Below, in pieces: positions 1 to 9,894 of a stretch of DNA of 64,000 nucleotides; position 1 is the first letter of the stretch, and the number at the start of each line of letters is the position of its first letter. The notes beneath the pieces are model-generated. The model was not told the origin of the DNA. It saw nothing but the letters and a program-made list of their open reading frames with translations, and did not search any database. The position numbers and the translations under genes are program-made. This DNA is from Legionella maioricensis (lineage in GTDB: Bacteria > Pseudomonadota > Gammaproteobacteria > Legionellales > Legionellaceae): the NCBI RefSeq assembly GCF_023618015.1, contig NZ_JAJKBJ010000009.1:93585-157584 (forward strand). The letters run 5' to 3'.

Positions 1-1
1 C

Positions 2-130
2 CAACGCTATTTTGTCACAACAGGCTATCCAAACATTCAAGCTATTCCAGGACTAAAGCCCTTTGCACTAGGAGGGGATAATGAGTGGTTTAAAACCCAG
101 GGACTCGCAGTGTTCAGCTTACTCAGGTAA
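2..130 (+). CDS. C-terminal end of an unrecognised gene (partial)
   Basis: An open frame enters from the left edge and stops with TAA at 128-130, giving the last 42 residues of a protein that begins outside the window. The visible tail contains the stretch GLKPFALGGDNEWFKTQGLA and ends in LLR. I do not recognise the family from so short a piece. It is read toward the convergent WD40 gene, with a palindromic repeat between them. It could also be a chance open frame, but its composition looks coding. Confidence 0.45.
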   Translation, partial: QRYFVTTGYPNIQAIPGLKPFALGGDNEWFKTQGLAVFSLLR

Positions 131-218
131 TAAGTCTATGGCTCAATATTGTAGCGTGGATTACGCGTTGCTCCATAGGAATACCATTTTCTCTCTTTGA
201 TAGTCAGATAAAAAAAGT

Positions 219-302
219 CGTCATTGCGAATATAGTGAAGCAGCCCAGCACCGATTTTCAGCGAAGCATCAGTCAATTGCTTCGCCAAGTCTCGCAATGA
301 CG
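219..302. repeat. Palindromic intergenic repeat (CGTCATTGCGA type)
   Basis: The left arm at 219-242 (CGTCATTGCGA, then AGTGAAGCA) is matched by the reverse complement of the right arm at 278-302, which ends in TCGCAATGACG. The arms bound an 84-bp element between two convergent genes. A related half-element (CGTCGTTGCGAACATAGCGA) lies at 35684-35710, so this looks like a dispersed palindromic repeat. It may also work as a bidirectional terminator, but there is no T-run to show that. Confidence 0.6.
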
Positions 303-377
303 AAATATGCATGCCTCGTGCACACTTACTTATATTTCATGTGACCTTTGGTAATAAAACAGCTTTATATCCCTTTT

Positions 378-1622
378 TTAACGAATTACTGGCATAGTTA
401 GGTAAGTAGTTGAGATTTCATCAGATACTTCGACGGATTTCTTAACGTTTTTTACCGTCCAGAAACGAAATTTTTCATCATTTCCACTGGCAGCGGTTAT
501 TAACTGCTCTTTTTGTACCGGATGCTGAGCGGAAAATAGAACTTTATCGGTATGGAGGGTACTACTGTCATCTATAGACAGTTTAGTGCCTTCAATCGAC
601 CAACAGGATACACGATTACCGCTATAACCTTCCGCTACAAAAATACCTTGACGATCTAACCAATGAACACCACATATTTGATTATCTATCTTTTTTTGAG
701 CAATAATTTTTCCTGTATCCGTATTCCATACGATTAAGTTTTTATCTTTTGCCCCACCTCCAGTCACAATTCTGTGAGTTGTATTGGGTGAAAAGGCTAA
801 TGCCTTTGATGGTGGATTATGCCCTTCAAATTTTAATCGAGGCGCTTTCATTCGACGTGAGTCATAAATTTGTACGCAAGTGTCCGTACTAATCGCCAGG
901 TTATAATGATTAAAAGCCAGGCCGATAAGCATAGCGTTGGGAAAGTTCACTAATGGAGCCTTTTTTTTATGATCGCGTAAATCATAATGAACAAGAGCAC
1001 CACTGGTTTGTCCAATCATATAAAAACCATTACTCATATCAGAAACTATATTGGTAGTCGTAGAAGTTTCCTGATTTAATCCGATTTGAGTATTTATAAG
1101 AGGATCGATGAATTGAATGCTGGAATCTGAACCCGCTCTTGCTAATACTGATAGTGAAGAGTTATAAGCTAAAGCGGTAATTGTTGAGTCCTCAATAGAA
1201 CCAACTTCAATTTGCTGTGCCTTGCGCTTAATGACATTATAGGAATATAGTTTTGATTCTAATCCAATGTAAATCTGTGTTTCAGTAGCCCAATTGATAG
1301 GTTGATAATAATAGTTATTAGATAATCCGGGTGCGTCTAAACACCGTTCGCTACTTAAGGTATAAAAAGTTCGTGGTATTACGTACTTTATAGGTTCCGG
1401 GCTAGGCAGTGAAAAACCTAATATGGGGGATTTATGAATCTGTTGATAGGAAACTCCCCAAAGCGCCCTACAGAGTAAATCGCTGTACTTATCTTCTTTA
1501 TCTTCATCAAAAGTATGATTTAGTTTCGCCTTTTGGAGGCTTAAATCAGTAGAATTTTTAGCCCGATTAGGGATTTCTCTGCTTTGCAGTGGTTGTTGAA
1601 AAAAACAGTTTTTATTTTGCAT
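378..1622 (-). CDS. Eukaryotic-like WD40 protein of the Cdc20/Cdh1 (APC/C co-activator) family, probable effector
   Basis: The 414-residue protein is a WD40 propeller that follows Cdc20/Cdh1 rather than generic WD40 proteins. From the N-terminus: SREIPNR at 14-20 resembles the C-box (DR[F/Y]IPxR); YSDLLCRALWG near 46-56 resembles the Cdh1 segment YSALLKNELLG; IPRTFYTL near 83-90 leads into LDAPGL at 95-100, matching the Cdc20/Cdh1 signature (IPxxPFKVLDAPEL); blades near residues 270-345 include TGGGAKDKNLIVWN and a QICGVHW motif; and the chain ends in Ile-Arg, like the IR tail of the co-activators. In eukaryotes the C-box and IR tail dock the co-activator on the anaphase-promoting complex, and the propeller binds KEN- or D-box substrates. 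The gene stands alone, convergent with the partial gene at 2-130. No bacterial function is known to me. That it is a secreted effector acting on host APC/C is inference from its eukaryotic origin and the Legionella-like context. Confidence 0.85.
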   Translation of the reverse strand: MQNKNCFFQQPLQSREIPNRAKNSTDLSLQKAKLNHTFDEDKEDKYSDLLCRALWGVSYQQIHKSPILGFSLPSPEPIKYVIPRTFYTLSSERCLDAPGLSNNYYYQPINWATETQIYIGLESKLYSYNVIKRKAQQIEVGSIEDSTITALAYNSSLSVLARAGSDSSIQFIDPLINTQIGLNQETSTTTNIVSDMSNGFYMIGQTSGALVHYDLRDHKKKAPLVNFPNAMLIGLAFNHYNLAISTDTCVQIYDSRRMKAPRLKFEGHNPPSKALAFSPNTTHRIVTGGGAKDKNLIVWNTDTGKIIAQKKIDNQICGVHWLDRQGIFVAEGYSGNRVSCWSIEGTKLSIDDSSTLHTDKVLFSAQHPVQKEQLITAASGNDEKFRFWTVKNVKKSVEVSDEISTTYLTMPVIR

Positions 1623-1979
1623 AATATATTGGTTTCATAAAACGGCATAACCTATTATACACAAATAACGAACGAAGTGATCGCATGTTTTGCAGTTAAA
1701 TTATTTAAATATCAGGGCTAATAAGCGATGGAATTCATAAAGCCATACTCCGCTGGCACCTAATTTGAGCAGTTGGGAGCCTATCCTCAATGGAGGGATG
1801 TTACTCACGATAGTAAAGGGCTCCCTTAATATTCCCTTAATAATAACGCAGTACACTGCTGCGGAATTATTTTAATATGAAAAATCACTCCGAGAATCAC
1901 TCCAATCATAGGATTCATTGATCTAGGGACTCACAGGAAACTAAGCTGTTTTTTCAAATATAATCATCAGGAGAAATTA
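1623..1979. other. Intergenic region between divergent genes, with a nested inverted repeat
   Basis: These 357 bp separate the WD40 gene (minus) from the small membrane-protein gene (plus) and must hold both promoters. Near 1775-1835 GGGAGCC and GGCTCCC can pair across about 45 bases, with a shorter CTC/GAG stem inside. No poly-T tract follows. I see no open frame of note and no clear -35/-10 pair. Confidence 0.35.
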
Positions 1980-2318
1980 ATGTCAGCAACTCAATCATTA
2001 AGTCGAGGATATGGTTCTTTTTTTTGGGGATGCACTAAATTTGCTGTATCACCCTACACCAATACATTTATGGCAATAGCCCGTGAAGGCAATGGCAGAG
2101 GGGCAGAAGGTCTTGAAAATGTTGTTGCGGCAGCTGCAGTATGCGGGATTTTGACCTTTGTGGTCCCGGTTTTACCAGTGATTACAACATTTACTTTGGC
2201 ACTTGCTTCAATTGCGATGTTACTCGCTGCGGCCAGCATGTTTTTGACCTATCCTCTTGCTGTGTTAGCTGACACCTGCGACTCATCTTGGGAAAATGAA
2301 CTTCAGCTTGGTTTTTAA
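1980..2318 (+). CDS. Small membrane protein, function unknown
   Basis: This is a 112-residue protein with a clear ribosome site (AGGAGAAATTA) just before the ATG. Residues about 48-95 form one long, Ala/Val/Leu-rich hydrophobic stretch broken by PVLPVI, which reads as a helical hairpin of two membrane segments. Both ends are polar, and the C-terminus is acidic (DTCDSSWENE). I recognise no domain. It could be a lineage-specific membrane protein or a small effector. The open frame on the opposite strand (2054-2239) is its shadow. Confidence 0.7.
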   Translation: MSATQSLSRGYGSFFWGCTKFAVSPYTNTFMAIAREGNGRGAEGLENVVAAAAVCGILTFVVPVLPVITTFTLALASIAMLLAAASMFLTYPLAVLADTCDSSWENELQLGF

Positions 2319-2387
2319 TTTAAACTCAGAGGGTGCTGGGAACTTATCCTGCACCCCGGATTTAGTTAATGAAATGGGGCGCCTGAA

Positions 2388-5192
2388 TTACCGTGTGAGC
2401 CATTCATTGATTGCATTTTTAGTTTCTTCAATGACGACACATAACTGCTGGTAGAGCGGTTCAAGAAATTTGACATGTCCGGCTTTACGATATCGTTCGA
2501 GATATTGGCAGGCATGCACCAGCTTAGTCGTGCCACAATAAACCAGTCCCCCTTTCATGCGATGGGCGAGCTTTTCGATAGTCTCCCAATCATTTGAACG
2601 ATGAGCATTTTCTAGTTCCATAATATCATTAGGGATTTCTTGTTCAACCATGGACTTTAAAATATTATTAAGCAAAACTGCATTATTCCCCATATTAGCA
2701 AGTGCGCTTTTAGCATTTAATAATGGAAAAGCTTCCAGTTTAAAGAGTTCTTCTTCAGAATCTGGTAAATCTGCACCAAGCTTTTTTGAATTAGCTGTTT
2801 TAGCAGATTTAGTTTTTATTGATGAAAAGTTAATAGATGAAAGATAAGTCAATTTAATTTTTTCCAAAATTTCTGGATTCATTGGTTTGGTAAATGCCGC
2901 ATTCATTCCAGATTGTAAACATTCTTTTTTTATTTTATTCTCTGCGTGAGCAGTTAGTCCAATAATAGGAATAGGTTTTTTATGCTGCTCTTTTTCAAAT
3001 TCGCGTAATTGATGAGTGAAATCAATACCTGATATGCCAGGAAGCCCCAGATCCGTAATAATTAAATCAAATGATTCTGTTTTGGCTAAATTAAGAGCGC
3101 TTTCTCCATCAATAGCACTGCTAAATCGGCAACCAGCTTGAGTTGCAATATTTTCAAGTGTCAGCAGAGCGATGTGATTGTCTTCAACAAGTAATAATCT
3201 GGGGGCATTGGCAGGTAATTCAGTTGCAGTAGGGATGGGATCAGTAGATGAAGAGGGTGGTTGAATCTCATCTAACATCTTATCATTGGATGGCACTTCA
3301 TGGGGTAAGCCATCGCCTATTTTTAGTAACAAGTCAAAATAAAAGGTCGTTCCTGCTCCTGGTGTACTGGTTAACTTGATTTTTCCGCCTAATAAATTGG
3401 CATAAGATTGGGCGATGTGAAGACCAAGACCATGCCCTGTATAGACCCCTTTATAGGATGGTGTCACCCGGAAAAATTTATCAAATACTTTATCTTGAAG
3501 ATCATAGGGAATACCGATGCCGGTATCAGTAACGCTAAAATGAAGCGAAACGTGTGTTTTGCTTTTTTTTAAGAGCTTTACGTCAATTTCAATTTGACCC
3601 ACTTGAGTAAACTTAATCGCATTACCCAGTAAATTTAATAAAATGCGATGAATTTTAGTATGATCGCTAACCAAACAAGGGGGGATGGTCTCATCCACAT
3701 GAGTTTTTAAATTAATTCCTTTTGTTAATGTGGATGGACGTTCTAGCTGTAGAATATCCAATATGACTTGATTCAAGTTAAAAGGTTCTTCATGTAAATC
3801 AGTCTCATTTACGTTTTCTGCTGAAACAGTATCTAATATCACGTTCAACATATTAAGAAGTTGAGCTCCACTTTCTCCAAGCCATTGGGCATATTGCTTT
3901 TGATTTGGATCCTCTACTTTATCTTCAAGTAATTTAGACATGCCCACAACGCCGGTTAAAGGAGTTCGAATATCATGGCTCATATTGGCAATAAATTCAG
4001 TTTTTGCGTTGTTAGCAGACTCCAATGCGGCCTGGATTTCTTTAAGATCGGTAATCTCCATTGAATTACCGATAATCCCGTTTAACTTTCCGTTGGGATC
4101 ACGTAGGGGCATTTTATCTACGATAAAAAATCTCTTTTTTCCATTGGAAAGAGTTACTTCTTCTTCCATCCTGATGGATTGGCCTAAATCCATAACCCGT
4201 TTATCGTTTTCACATAATTTTGAGGCTTGGCTTGGCCAGAGTTCGTAGTCAGATTTTCCAATGATATCGCTAGTAGATAATCCAGCTGTTTTAGCCATAA
4301 AATCATTACAACCAAGATAGATACCTTCCTTATTTTTCCAGTAAATGCTTCCTGGAACAGCTGAAATAATATCTTGTAAATATTGGGAAATCGTTTTATT
4401 TTCTGTTTCGATTTTTTCTTTTTCTAGTGTAATTTTAATCAAGGCATTTTTGATTTCATTGATTGATAAGGCATTGTTGATAATTCCAATCAAATTCCCA
4501 GTATCATTAATCAATGGAGCTTTTAGAACGGTAAAATATTGTTTTATTCCAGATGGTAACGATATGGTCTCTTCAAAGCAGTGAGGGCGTCTTGATTCAA
4601 CAACAATCTTATCATGCTCAATTAGGTTGCGAGCATTATCCCCCCATAAGTCATAGTCTGTTTTACCTACAAGCCTGTTTTTTGAATTAAAACCAAATGA
4701 TTTTAAAAAGACATCGTTACACCCTAGATAAACGCCATCTATACCTTTCCAATAGATGTTTCCTGGAATGTAATTAGACCAAATATTTAAATATTCTTGT
4801 AGCGTATGATCGTCAGTAGGAATGCCTTTATTGTTAAATCCTTTTCCTATAACGATATATTCATCACTATTCATAAGTGAATTATTGATGTTTATTATAT
4901 TCCATTCGATGTGATCTGAGCCGATATATATTTTTGATTTGTCTTTTAACGCCAAAGATAAGATATTTTCTTTGCCGGATTCTGTGCATAAGAACGAATA
5001 GCTTTTGTTTAAAATCTTAGATCGGGGCTGTTTAAAGTAAAGCTCTGCATTGGTATTAAATTCCAAGATTCTATTTTTTTTAGTCATAATGACAATATCA
5101 GAGCCCCGCTCAAGAAGAACTGATAATAATAAATTTTCAATACTGTTTTGTTCGTTACTCGAGCTTTTATTCATGTATATTCCGTGAGTCAT
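2388..5192 (-). CDS. Soluble PAS-domain hybrid sensor histidine kinase/response regulator with Hpt
   Basis: The protein has 934 residues and no membrane segment. Domains in order: a divergent PAS (about 24-115); two very similar PAS domains (about 137-250 and 272-385), each with a YWK-x4-GxYLGCND core; HisKA with phospho-acceptor His406 in [12 protein letters not shown]; HATPase with an N-box near 520-528, DTGIGI at 556 and GHGLGL at 586; a receiver with Asp714 (TDLGLPG) and Lys769; and an Hpt domain with His877 in LAHRMKGG. All residues of an ArcB/BarA-type His-Asp-His relay are present. The first ATG is 4 bases after the NRPS-like gene's stop; a second at 5174 (MNKSSS) is a possible alternative start. 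Direct coupling to the NRPS-like gene suggests it senses that enzyme's product or responds in the same circuit, but its ligand is not visible and no output regulator lies beside it. Confidence 0.93.
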   Translation of the reverse strand: MTHGIYMNKSSSNEQNSIENLLLSVLLERGSDIVIMTKKNRILEFNTNAELYFKQPRSKILNKSYSFLCTESGKENILSLALKDKSKIYIGSDHIEWNIININNSLMNSDEYIVIGKGFNNKGIPTDDHTLQEYLNIWSNYIPGNIYWKGIDGVYLGCNDVFLKSFGFNSKNRLVGKTDYDLWGDNARNLIEHDKIVVESRRPHCFEETISLPSGIKQYFTVLKAPLINDTGNLIGIINNALSINEIKNALIKITLEKEKIETENKTISQYLQDIISAVPGSIYWKNKEGIYLGCNDFMAKTAGLSTSDIIGKSDYELWPSQASKLCENDKRVMDLGQSIRMEEEVTLSNGKKRFFIVDKMPLRDPNGKLNGIIGNSMEITDLKEIQAALESANNAKTEFIANMSHDIRTPLTGVVGMSKLLEDKVEDPNQKQYAQWLGESGAQLLNMLNVILDTVSAENVNETDLHEEPFNLNQVILDILQLERPSTLTKGINLKTHVDETIPPCLVSDHTKIHRILLNLLGNAIKFTQVGQIEIDVKLLKKSKTHVSLHFSVTDTGIGIPYDLQDKVFDKFFRVTPSYKGVYTGHGLGLHIAQSYANLLGGKIKLTSTPGAGTTFYFDLLLKIGDGLPHEVPSNDKMLDEIQPPSSSTDPIPTATELPANAPRLLLVEDNHIALLTLENIATQAGCRFSSAIDGESALNLAKTESFDLIITDLGLPGISGIDFTHQLREFEKEQHKKPIPIIGLTAHAENKIKKECLQSGMNAAFTKPMNPEILEKIKLTYLSSINFSSIKTKSAKTANSKKLGADLPDSEEELFKLEAFPLLNAKSALANMGNNAVLLNNILKSMVEQEIPNDIMELENAHRSNDWETIEKLAHRMKGGLVYCGTTKLVHACQYLERYRKAGHVKFLEPLYQQLCVVIEETKNAINEWLTR

Positions 5193-5196
5193 ATAA

Positions 5197-8100
5197 TTAT
5201 TTTTTCAAAAAATACAAAAATTTAGATAATGTATCTTGATTAATTATGGGGTAAGACTCATTAAAAATATTAAGAGCAACTCGTACGTTTTCATCGTATG
5301 AAAATTTACTTTGATTAAAACTTCCTTCCATATTACTTCCTAATCCTCTATATAAAGGTAATAGGTTAAAAAGACTATTGTCTCGTCCTATTTCTTGTAA
5401 TGAGTGATGCCAGTCTTCTTTATCAATTAATTTTATATTGTGTCCAGAAGAGTTTAAGAATTTGATTATGTTAACCCAACTCACTCGATTTGTATTAGAA
5501 AAATTGAATACTTTGTTATTAAAATCGCTTATGGAAGATATTTTCACAATCATTCTGCTTAAGAAGTCAACAGGGAGAATGTTGAACTCAATATCCCAAT
5601 TTGGCGCACAATTCATTTGAACGCATCCTTCAATGAGCGACAAAAAGTGATTGTTATTAATGGAAATATTCCCTTCTAGGGTACTACCTAATATCCAACC
5701 CGGGCGATAAATATTAACGGAATATCCTCTATGAGTTGCCGCAGATAACAATTTTTCTGAAACCCATTTAGTCTGGTTATAGCCATTACCTGGAGGATCC
5801 TGTGCTTCAAAGGGAATAAAGTTCTCAATAATATAACCTGTTGGATCGGTAAATTGACTTAAAGCTGAAAGTGTAGATATATAATGAATTTTTTTATTTT
5901 TGAACTGGCCTGCAAGCTTTAATAATTCTACAGTACTTTCCACATTCGTTGATTTCAGCATTTCATATGTGTATAAATGATGAACAAATGCTCCATTGTG
6001 ATAAATTTCATCCAGCTCTTTTGCCAATGAAATAAATACATCTTCTTTAAGACCCAGTTGAGGAGCGGACAAATCTCCTGCTAATGGAATAATGCGTTCA
6101 TCTACAGAAAAATCAAAACCATATCGTTCAATAGTCTTATCAATCAGTCCTTTTGCATCTAAATCTGATTTTGCTCTAATAAGGCAATATATTTGTAAGT
6201 TTTTATTAAGGTAGAGTTCCTTCAATAAGTGAGAACCCAGAAATCCGGTAGCCCCGGTTAGTAATACACTTGTAGATATTCTGTTGATGGACCTATTATT
6301 AAGTGGCTTAATTTCTTTGATAAGAATAGTATCATTTAAGAATCTATTATTATAATCCTCATCAATAACATCGTTAAATTTTTTAGAAACCAGCTCGGCA
6401 ATCGCTTCAATAGTTGGATTTTTAAGAATCACTGAAAAATGCATTTCAAAATTAAAATGATCGCGCAGCATGATGATCAGTTGACTAAGCAATAGTGAGT
6501 TTCCACCAATAGTGAAAAAATCATTATGGATACCAACTTTCTCTACCCCAAGTAAGTCAGCCCATAGTTGACATAACTTTTTCTCTATTGCCGTTCTGGG
6601 AGGAACATAATCATGGGCATGAATATTGCATTTTAAATCGGGAACTGGTAAAGATTTGCGGTCAATTTTACCATTAATTGTCAGTGGTAAAGAGTTCATC
6701 TTAACAAAAAAATTAGGGATCATATAATGAGGCAAGTGTTCACGCAGAGACTCCCTTAACTCGTGCAGATCTATTTTCTTTTCCGATACGAAGTAAGCTA
6801 CAATAAATTTTTCTAATTTATCATTATGTTGTAGAGAAACAACACACTGAGTGATATCTGCATGGTGCAGAATTTGTGCTTCAATTGCTTCTGGTTCAAT
6901 TCTAAGCCCACGAATTTTTATCTGATTGTCTACGCGCCCAATATACTCAATAGTCCCTTCCGGTAACCAGCGCACTAAATCTCTTGTTCTATATAACTTA
7001 TCTTCTTCATTGTCGGAAAACGGATTTGCAATAAAGTATTGATGCGTTAATTTGGGTTGATTTAGATAACCAACAGCTAAAGCATCGCCGCCTATATAGA
7101 GTTCACCTATAACTCCTTCTGGAACAAGGTTCAGATTATCATCCAAAATATAGGTTTGAGTATTGGCAATGGGCCTTCCTATATTGATATCATCCGTTTG
7201 ATCAACAATCCCCATTGTGGCGCATACGGTGGTTTCTGTTGGACCGTACGCATTGATTAAGCATACTTGATTGACCCATAAATCAGCTAATTCTCTTGAG
7301 CATGACTCACCCGCGGTCACTATGGTTTCTAATTTATTTATTTTAGAGACTGAAATTGTTTGAAGAATAGATGGAGGTAGAGTGGCAAGAGTAATATTAA
7401 ATGCATTAATTGTCTCGGCAAGACTTTCTCCAAGTAATACTGTTTTTTCAGAAGGAATGCATAATTTCCCGCCGACTATCAACGTGGAAAATACCTCCCA
7501 AATAGATGCATCAAATCCAATTGATGCGAACTGTAATACATTACTTTTAGAATTAATATTTAGTTTTCTAATTTGTTCATGAATTAAATTGATTACGCTG
7601 TAATGTTTAATTATCACGCCTTTAGGAACGCCCGTAGTTCCCGATGTGTATAATATGTATGCAATATCGGCGGAAGAAAAATTAGGGATTAGGTTGCCTG
7701 TCACACGCTGAGGTAATTTTTTCATTAACTGGCGAACATTAGTTAATTGGGCATGAGCAAGAGATGACTCTTTAAATTTATCGATAAGGCTTTTATTACT
7801 TAATACAATTTTCGCTTTTGAATCGCTAATAATGAGTTCTAGACGTTTTATTGGGGTATTACTCACGACCGGTACATATATCGCACCATATTTAATAATG
7901 GCTAACATAGAAATTATCCATTCTAGGCTTCGTGGCATAAATACGATGATCGCTTCTTGGTGTTTCACCTTAATTTCAGAAAAATAATCAACCAGACTGT
8001 TCACTTTATCGTTTAATTCACTGTATGTTAAACAGGAATGCTCGAATTGAATTGCGACTTCATCGGCATATTGATAAGAGGACTCATCCAACAGTAAGCC

Positions 8101-9855
8101 AATATTTTTTTCTTTGGGATAAGTTATTTTTGTATTGTTCCAGTCCACTAGTAACTTCTGTCTTTCCTGGGGGGGCAGCAGAGGTAAGGCCTTTATCGGG
8201 CTATTTCTATCTTTGGTAATAGCATTCATTAGTACAGCAAAATGTTGGGCGCTATTAGCAATGAAGTTCAAGAGATTATTATTGGAGTGGGATGAAAATT
8301 TTTTTACATACCATTCCAATCGTTGGTTTGACAATGATATTTTTAAGATGCAAATAGAATCAGAAATTAACTCGTCGGCTTTGGTGTTTGTATTTTCTTC
8401 AATGATAATAGAGATTGGAATAAAGGGCGAAAGGCCAGCAAGAGATTGATATCTATAGAAAATATCTTTTAAAAACGTATTCTTACTTTTAATTATTTCA
8501 AGTTGTTTGCAAACCAGCGTAAATGCTTGAGCGAAACTAAAATCATCTTCAAATTGAACAAAAAATGGCACTTCAGCCGAAAAAAAATGTCCAAATTTAT
8601 TCAAATGATTCATGTTTGAGTAGCTTAAAGCCACCCCTAAATTTTTTTTGTTACCAAGGCGATAAAGATATATTAACCATAAGGTCAGTAATGTTTTCTC
8701 AAAATCATCTGTCCCGATTCCTGATTCGTCATTATTAATAGAATAGGTACTAACTAATTCGTAAGTGCCGGCCTCATGAGACGTGAATTGATTAATAAAA
8801 GGCACTTCTGCAGGTTCAAAACTTGTCAGCTTGTTTATCCAAAATTGCTCATTTTTGCTCACATCCTCACTTATTGATTTGAATTGATCGAAGTCCGAAG
8901 GATTCATAAATTGAAGGGAGCTTCCTGCTTTAATATGATGAGTATTAATTAACTCTTCAAAAGAGCACTCAACTCCATACAATGTATTGATTTTTAATAA
9001 AATAATATCTTTTGTTGTAGTGGCTACTCGCCAAAACGATGGATTAATTTCATTAATCGTGCCAGGAGCGTTTTTTGAGGTTTCAGTGCATATTTTTAGT
9101 TCAGAAACAATATAATTGGAATCATGTAATTTAATCTTTAGGACCCCAAGTGAATTGTCGTAGACTCCCATATACAGGGCGCGAAATTGCCGCTCAATAT
9201 CCTCAGCAGGTCTATTCCAGTCAATTAAGCCGTTGCCTATAGTTTTGGAATTTAAACCATAATAAGAACGTTGGCTGGTATCTTGTTTGGATCTTTTTAA
9301 GGTATCGTTATTGATATCTGTAATTAACTTGTTAAATAAGGTTAAAGCATGTTGGTAGCATTTATGATTTAAGGTGAGCGCGGTTTCATGTTCATCAATT
9401 TCAAAGACTGTTTGTTTTAATATATCACCACCATCGATTACTTCGCTAATAACATGCCAGGTCACTCCATGGCTCTTTTCGCCATTTAGTATGGCCCAAC
9501 TTGTAGCATTAACTCCTGCATATTTAGGCAATGGGCTGTGGTGATAGTTTATTGCTAATTTTTTTGCTTTATCTATTAACTTATTCGGAATAATCTTACT
9601 GTTTACAATACTAAATAAATAGTCAATTTCTTCTTCGTTTAAAATGGACTCTGCCTCGTCCATAGATTTAAATGCAGGAATATTATTCTCAACAGCCCAT
9701 TCTCTGACTTTTGAAAAAGGAGAAGTTATTCCAATAATTGTATATTGATTGTGAATCAATATCTCAGCGCATTTTATGAGTAAATAATCTTCACCAATAA
9801 GAAAACAACTCGTTTTTTTATTTTTTTGTAATTTGGGGGAGGATCCTGGTTTCAT
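5197..9855 (-). CDS. Single-module NRPS-like enzyme: formyltransferase, partial condensation, adenylation, carrier, thioester reductase
   Basis: The enzyme has 1552 residues from the ATG chosen here (MKPGSS); a TTG at 9894 would add 13. Domains: methionyl-tRNA-formyltransferase-like N-terminus with the Asn103, His105 and Asp141 triad (NYHHSPLPKY; DGGDIL) and its C-terminal domain to about 310; a shortened condensation-like region (about 335-550) with no HHxxxDG; adenylation with A3 (YTSGTTGVPKG), A5 (NAYGPTE), A8 (IKIRGLRIEP) and Lys1063; a carrier with Ser1120 in GGNSL; and a reductase with TGATGFLG at 1200-1207 and Tyr1359/Lys1363. By alignment to GrsA the pocket residues read D-A-W-T-V-A-A-V-C-K, a Phe-type code. 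The expected reaction is activation of Phe or a similar residue, possible N-formylation, and NADPH-dependent release as aldehyde or alcohol. The same-strand hybrid kinase starts right after the stop. No phosphopantetheinyl transferase is in the window. Confidence 0.92.
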   Translation of the reverse strand: MKPGSSPKLQKNKKTSCFLIGEDYLLIKCAEILIHNQYTIIGITSPFSKVREWAVENNIPAFKSMDEAESILNEEEIDYLFSIVNSKIIPNKLIDKAKKLAINYHHSPLPKYAGVNATSWAILNGEKSHGVTWHVISEVIDGGDILKQTVFEIDEHETALTLNHKCYQHALTLFNKLITDINNDTLKRSKQDTSQRSYYGLNSKTIGNGLIDWNRPAEDIERQFRALYMGVYDNSLGVLKIKLHDSNYIVSELKICTETSKNAPGTINEINPSFWRVATTTKDIILLKINTLYGVECSFEELINTHHIKAGSSLQFMNPSDFDQFKSISEDVSKNEQFWINKLTSFEPAEVPFINQFTSHEAGTYELVSTYSINNDESGIGTDDFEKTLLTLWLIYLYRLGNKKNLGVALSYSNMNHLNKFGHFFSAEVPFFVQFEDDFSFAQAFTLVCKQLEIIKSKNTFLKDIFYRYQSLAGLSPFIPISIIIEENTNTKADELISDSICILKISLSNQRLEWYVKKFSSHSNNNLLNFIANSAQHFAVLMNAITKDRNSPIKALPLLPPQERQKLLVDWNNTKITYPKEKNIGLLLDESSYQYADEVAIQFEHSCLTYSELNDKVNSLVDYFSEIKVKHQEAIIVFMPRSLEWIISMLAIIKYGAIYVPVVSNTPIKRLELIISDSKAKIVLSNKSLIDKFKESSLAHAQLTNVRQLMKKLPQRVTGNLIPNFSSADIAYILYTSGTTGVPKGVIIKHYSVINLIHEQIRKLNINSKSNVLQFASIGFDASIWEVFSTLIVGGKLCIPSEKTVLLGESLAETINAFNITLATLPPSILQTISVSKINKLETIVTAGESCSRELADLWVNQVCLINAYGPTETTVCATMGIVDQTDDINIGRPIANTQTYILDDNLNLVPEGVIGELYIGGDALAVGYLNQPKLTHQYFIANPFSDNEEDKLYRTRDLVRWLPEGTIEYIGRVDNQIKIRGLRIEPEAIEAQILHHADITQCVVSLQHNDKLEKFIVAYFVSEKKIDLHELRESLREHLPHYMIPNFFVKMNSLPLTINGKIDRKSLPVPDLKCNIHAHDYVPPRTAIEKKLCQLWADLLGVEKVGIHNDFFTIGGNSLLLSQLIIMLRDHFNFEMHFSVILKNPTIEAIAELVSKKFNDVIDEDYNNRFLNDTILIKEIKPLNNRSINRISTSVLLTGATGFLGSHLLKELYLNKNLQIYCLIRAKSDLDAKGLIDKTIERYGFDFSVDERIIPLAGDLSAPQLGLKEDVFISLAKELDEIYHNGAFVHHLYTYEMLKSTNVESTVELLKLAGQFKNKKIHYISTLSALSQFTDPTGYIIENFIPFEAQDPPGNGYNQTKWVSEKLLSAATHRGYSVNIYRPGWILGSTLEGNISINNNHFLSLIEGCVQMNCAPNWDIEFNILPVDFLSRMIVKISSISDFNNKVFNFSNTNRVSWVNIIKFLNSSGHNIKLIDKEDWHHSLQEIGRDNSLFNLLPLYRGLGSNMEGSFNQSKFSYDENVRVALNIFNESYPIINQDTLSKFLYFLKK

Positions 9856-9894
9856 AATTATTCCGGTTTTTTTCTGCACCGTCCTTATAAACAA

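Noticed and set aside
2054..2239. Minus-strand open frame of 61 codons
   Set aside because: It lies wholly within the small membrane-protein gene on the other strand, lacks a ribosome site and has biased composition expected from an antisense shadow.
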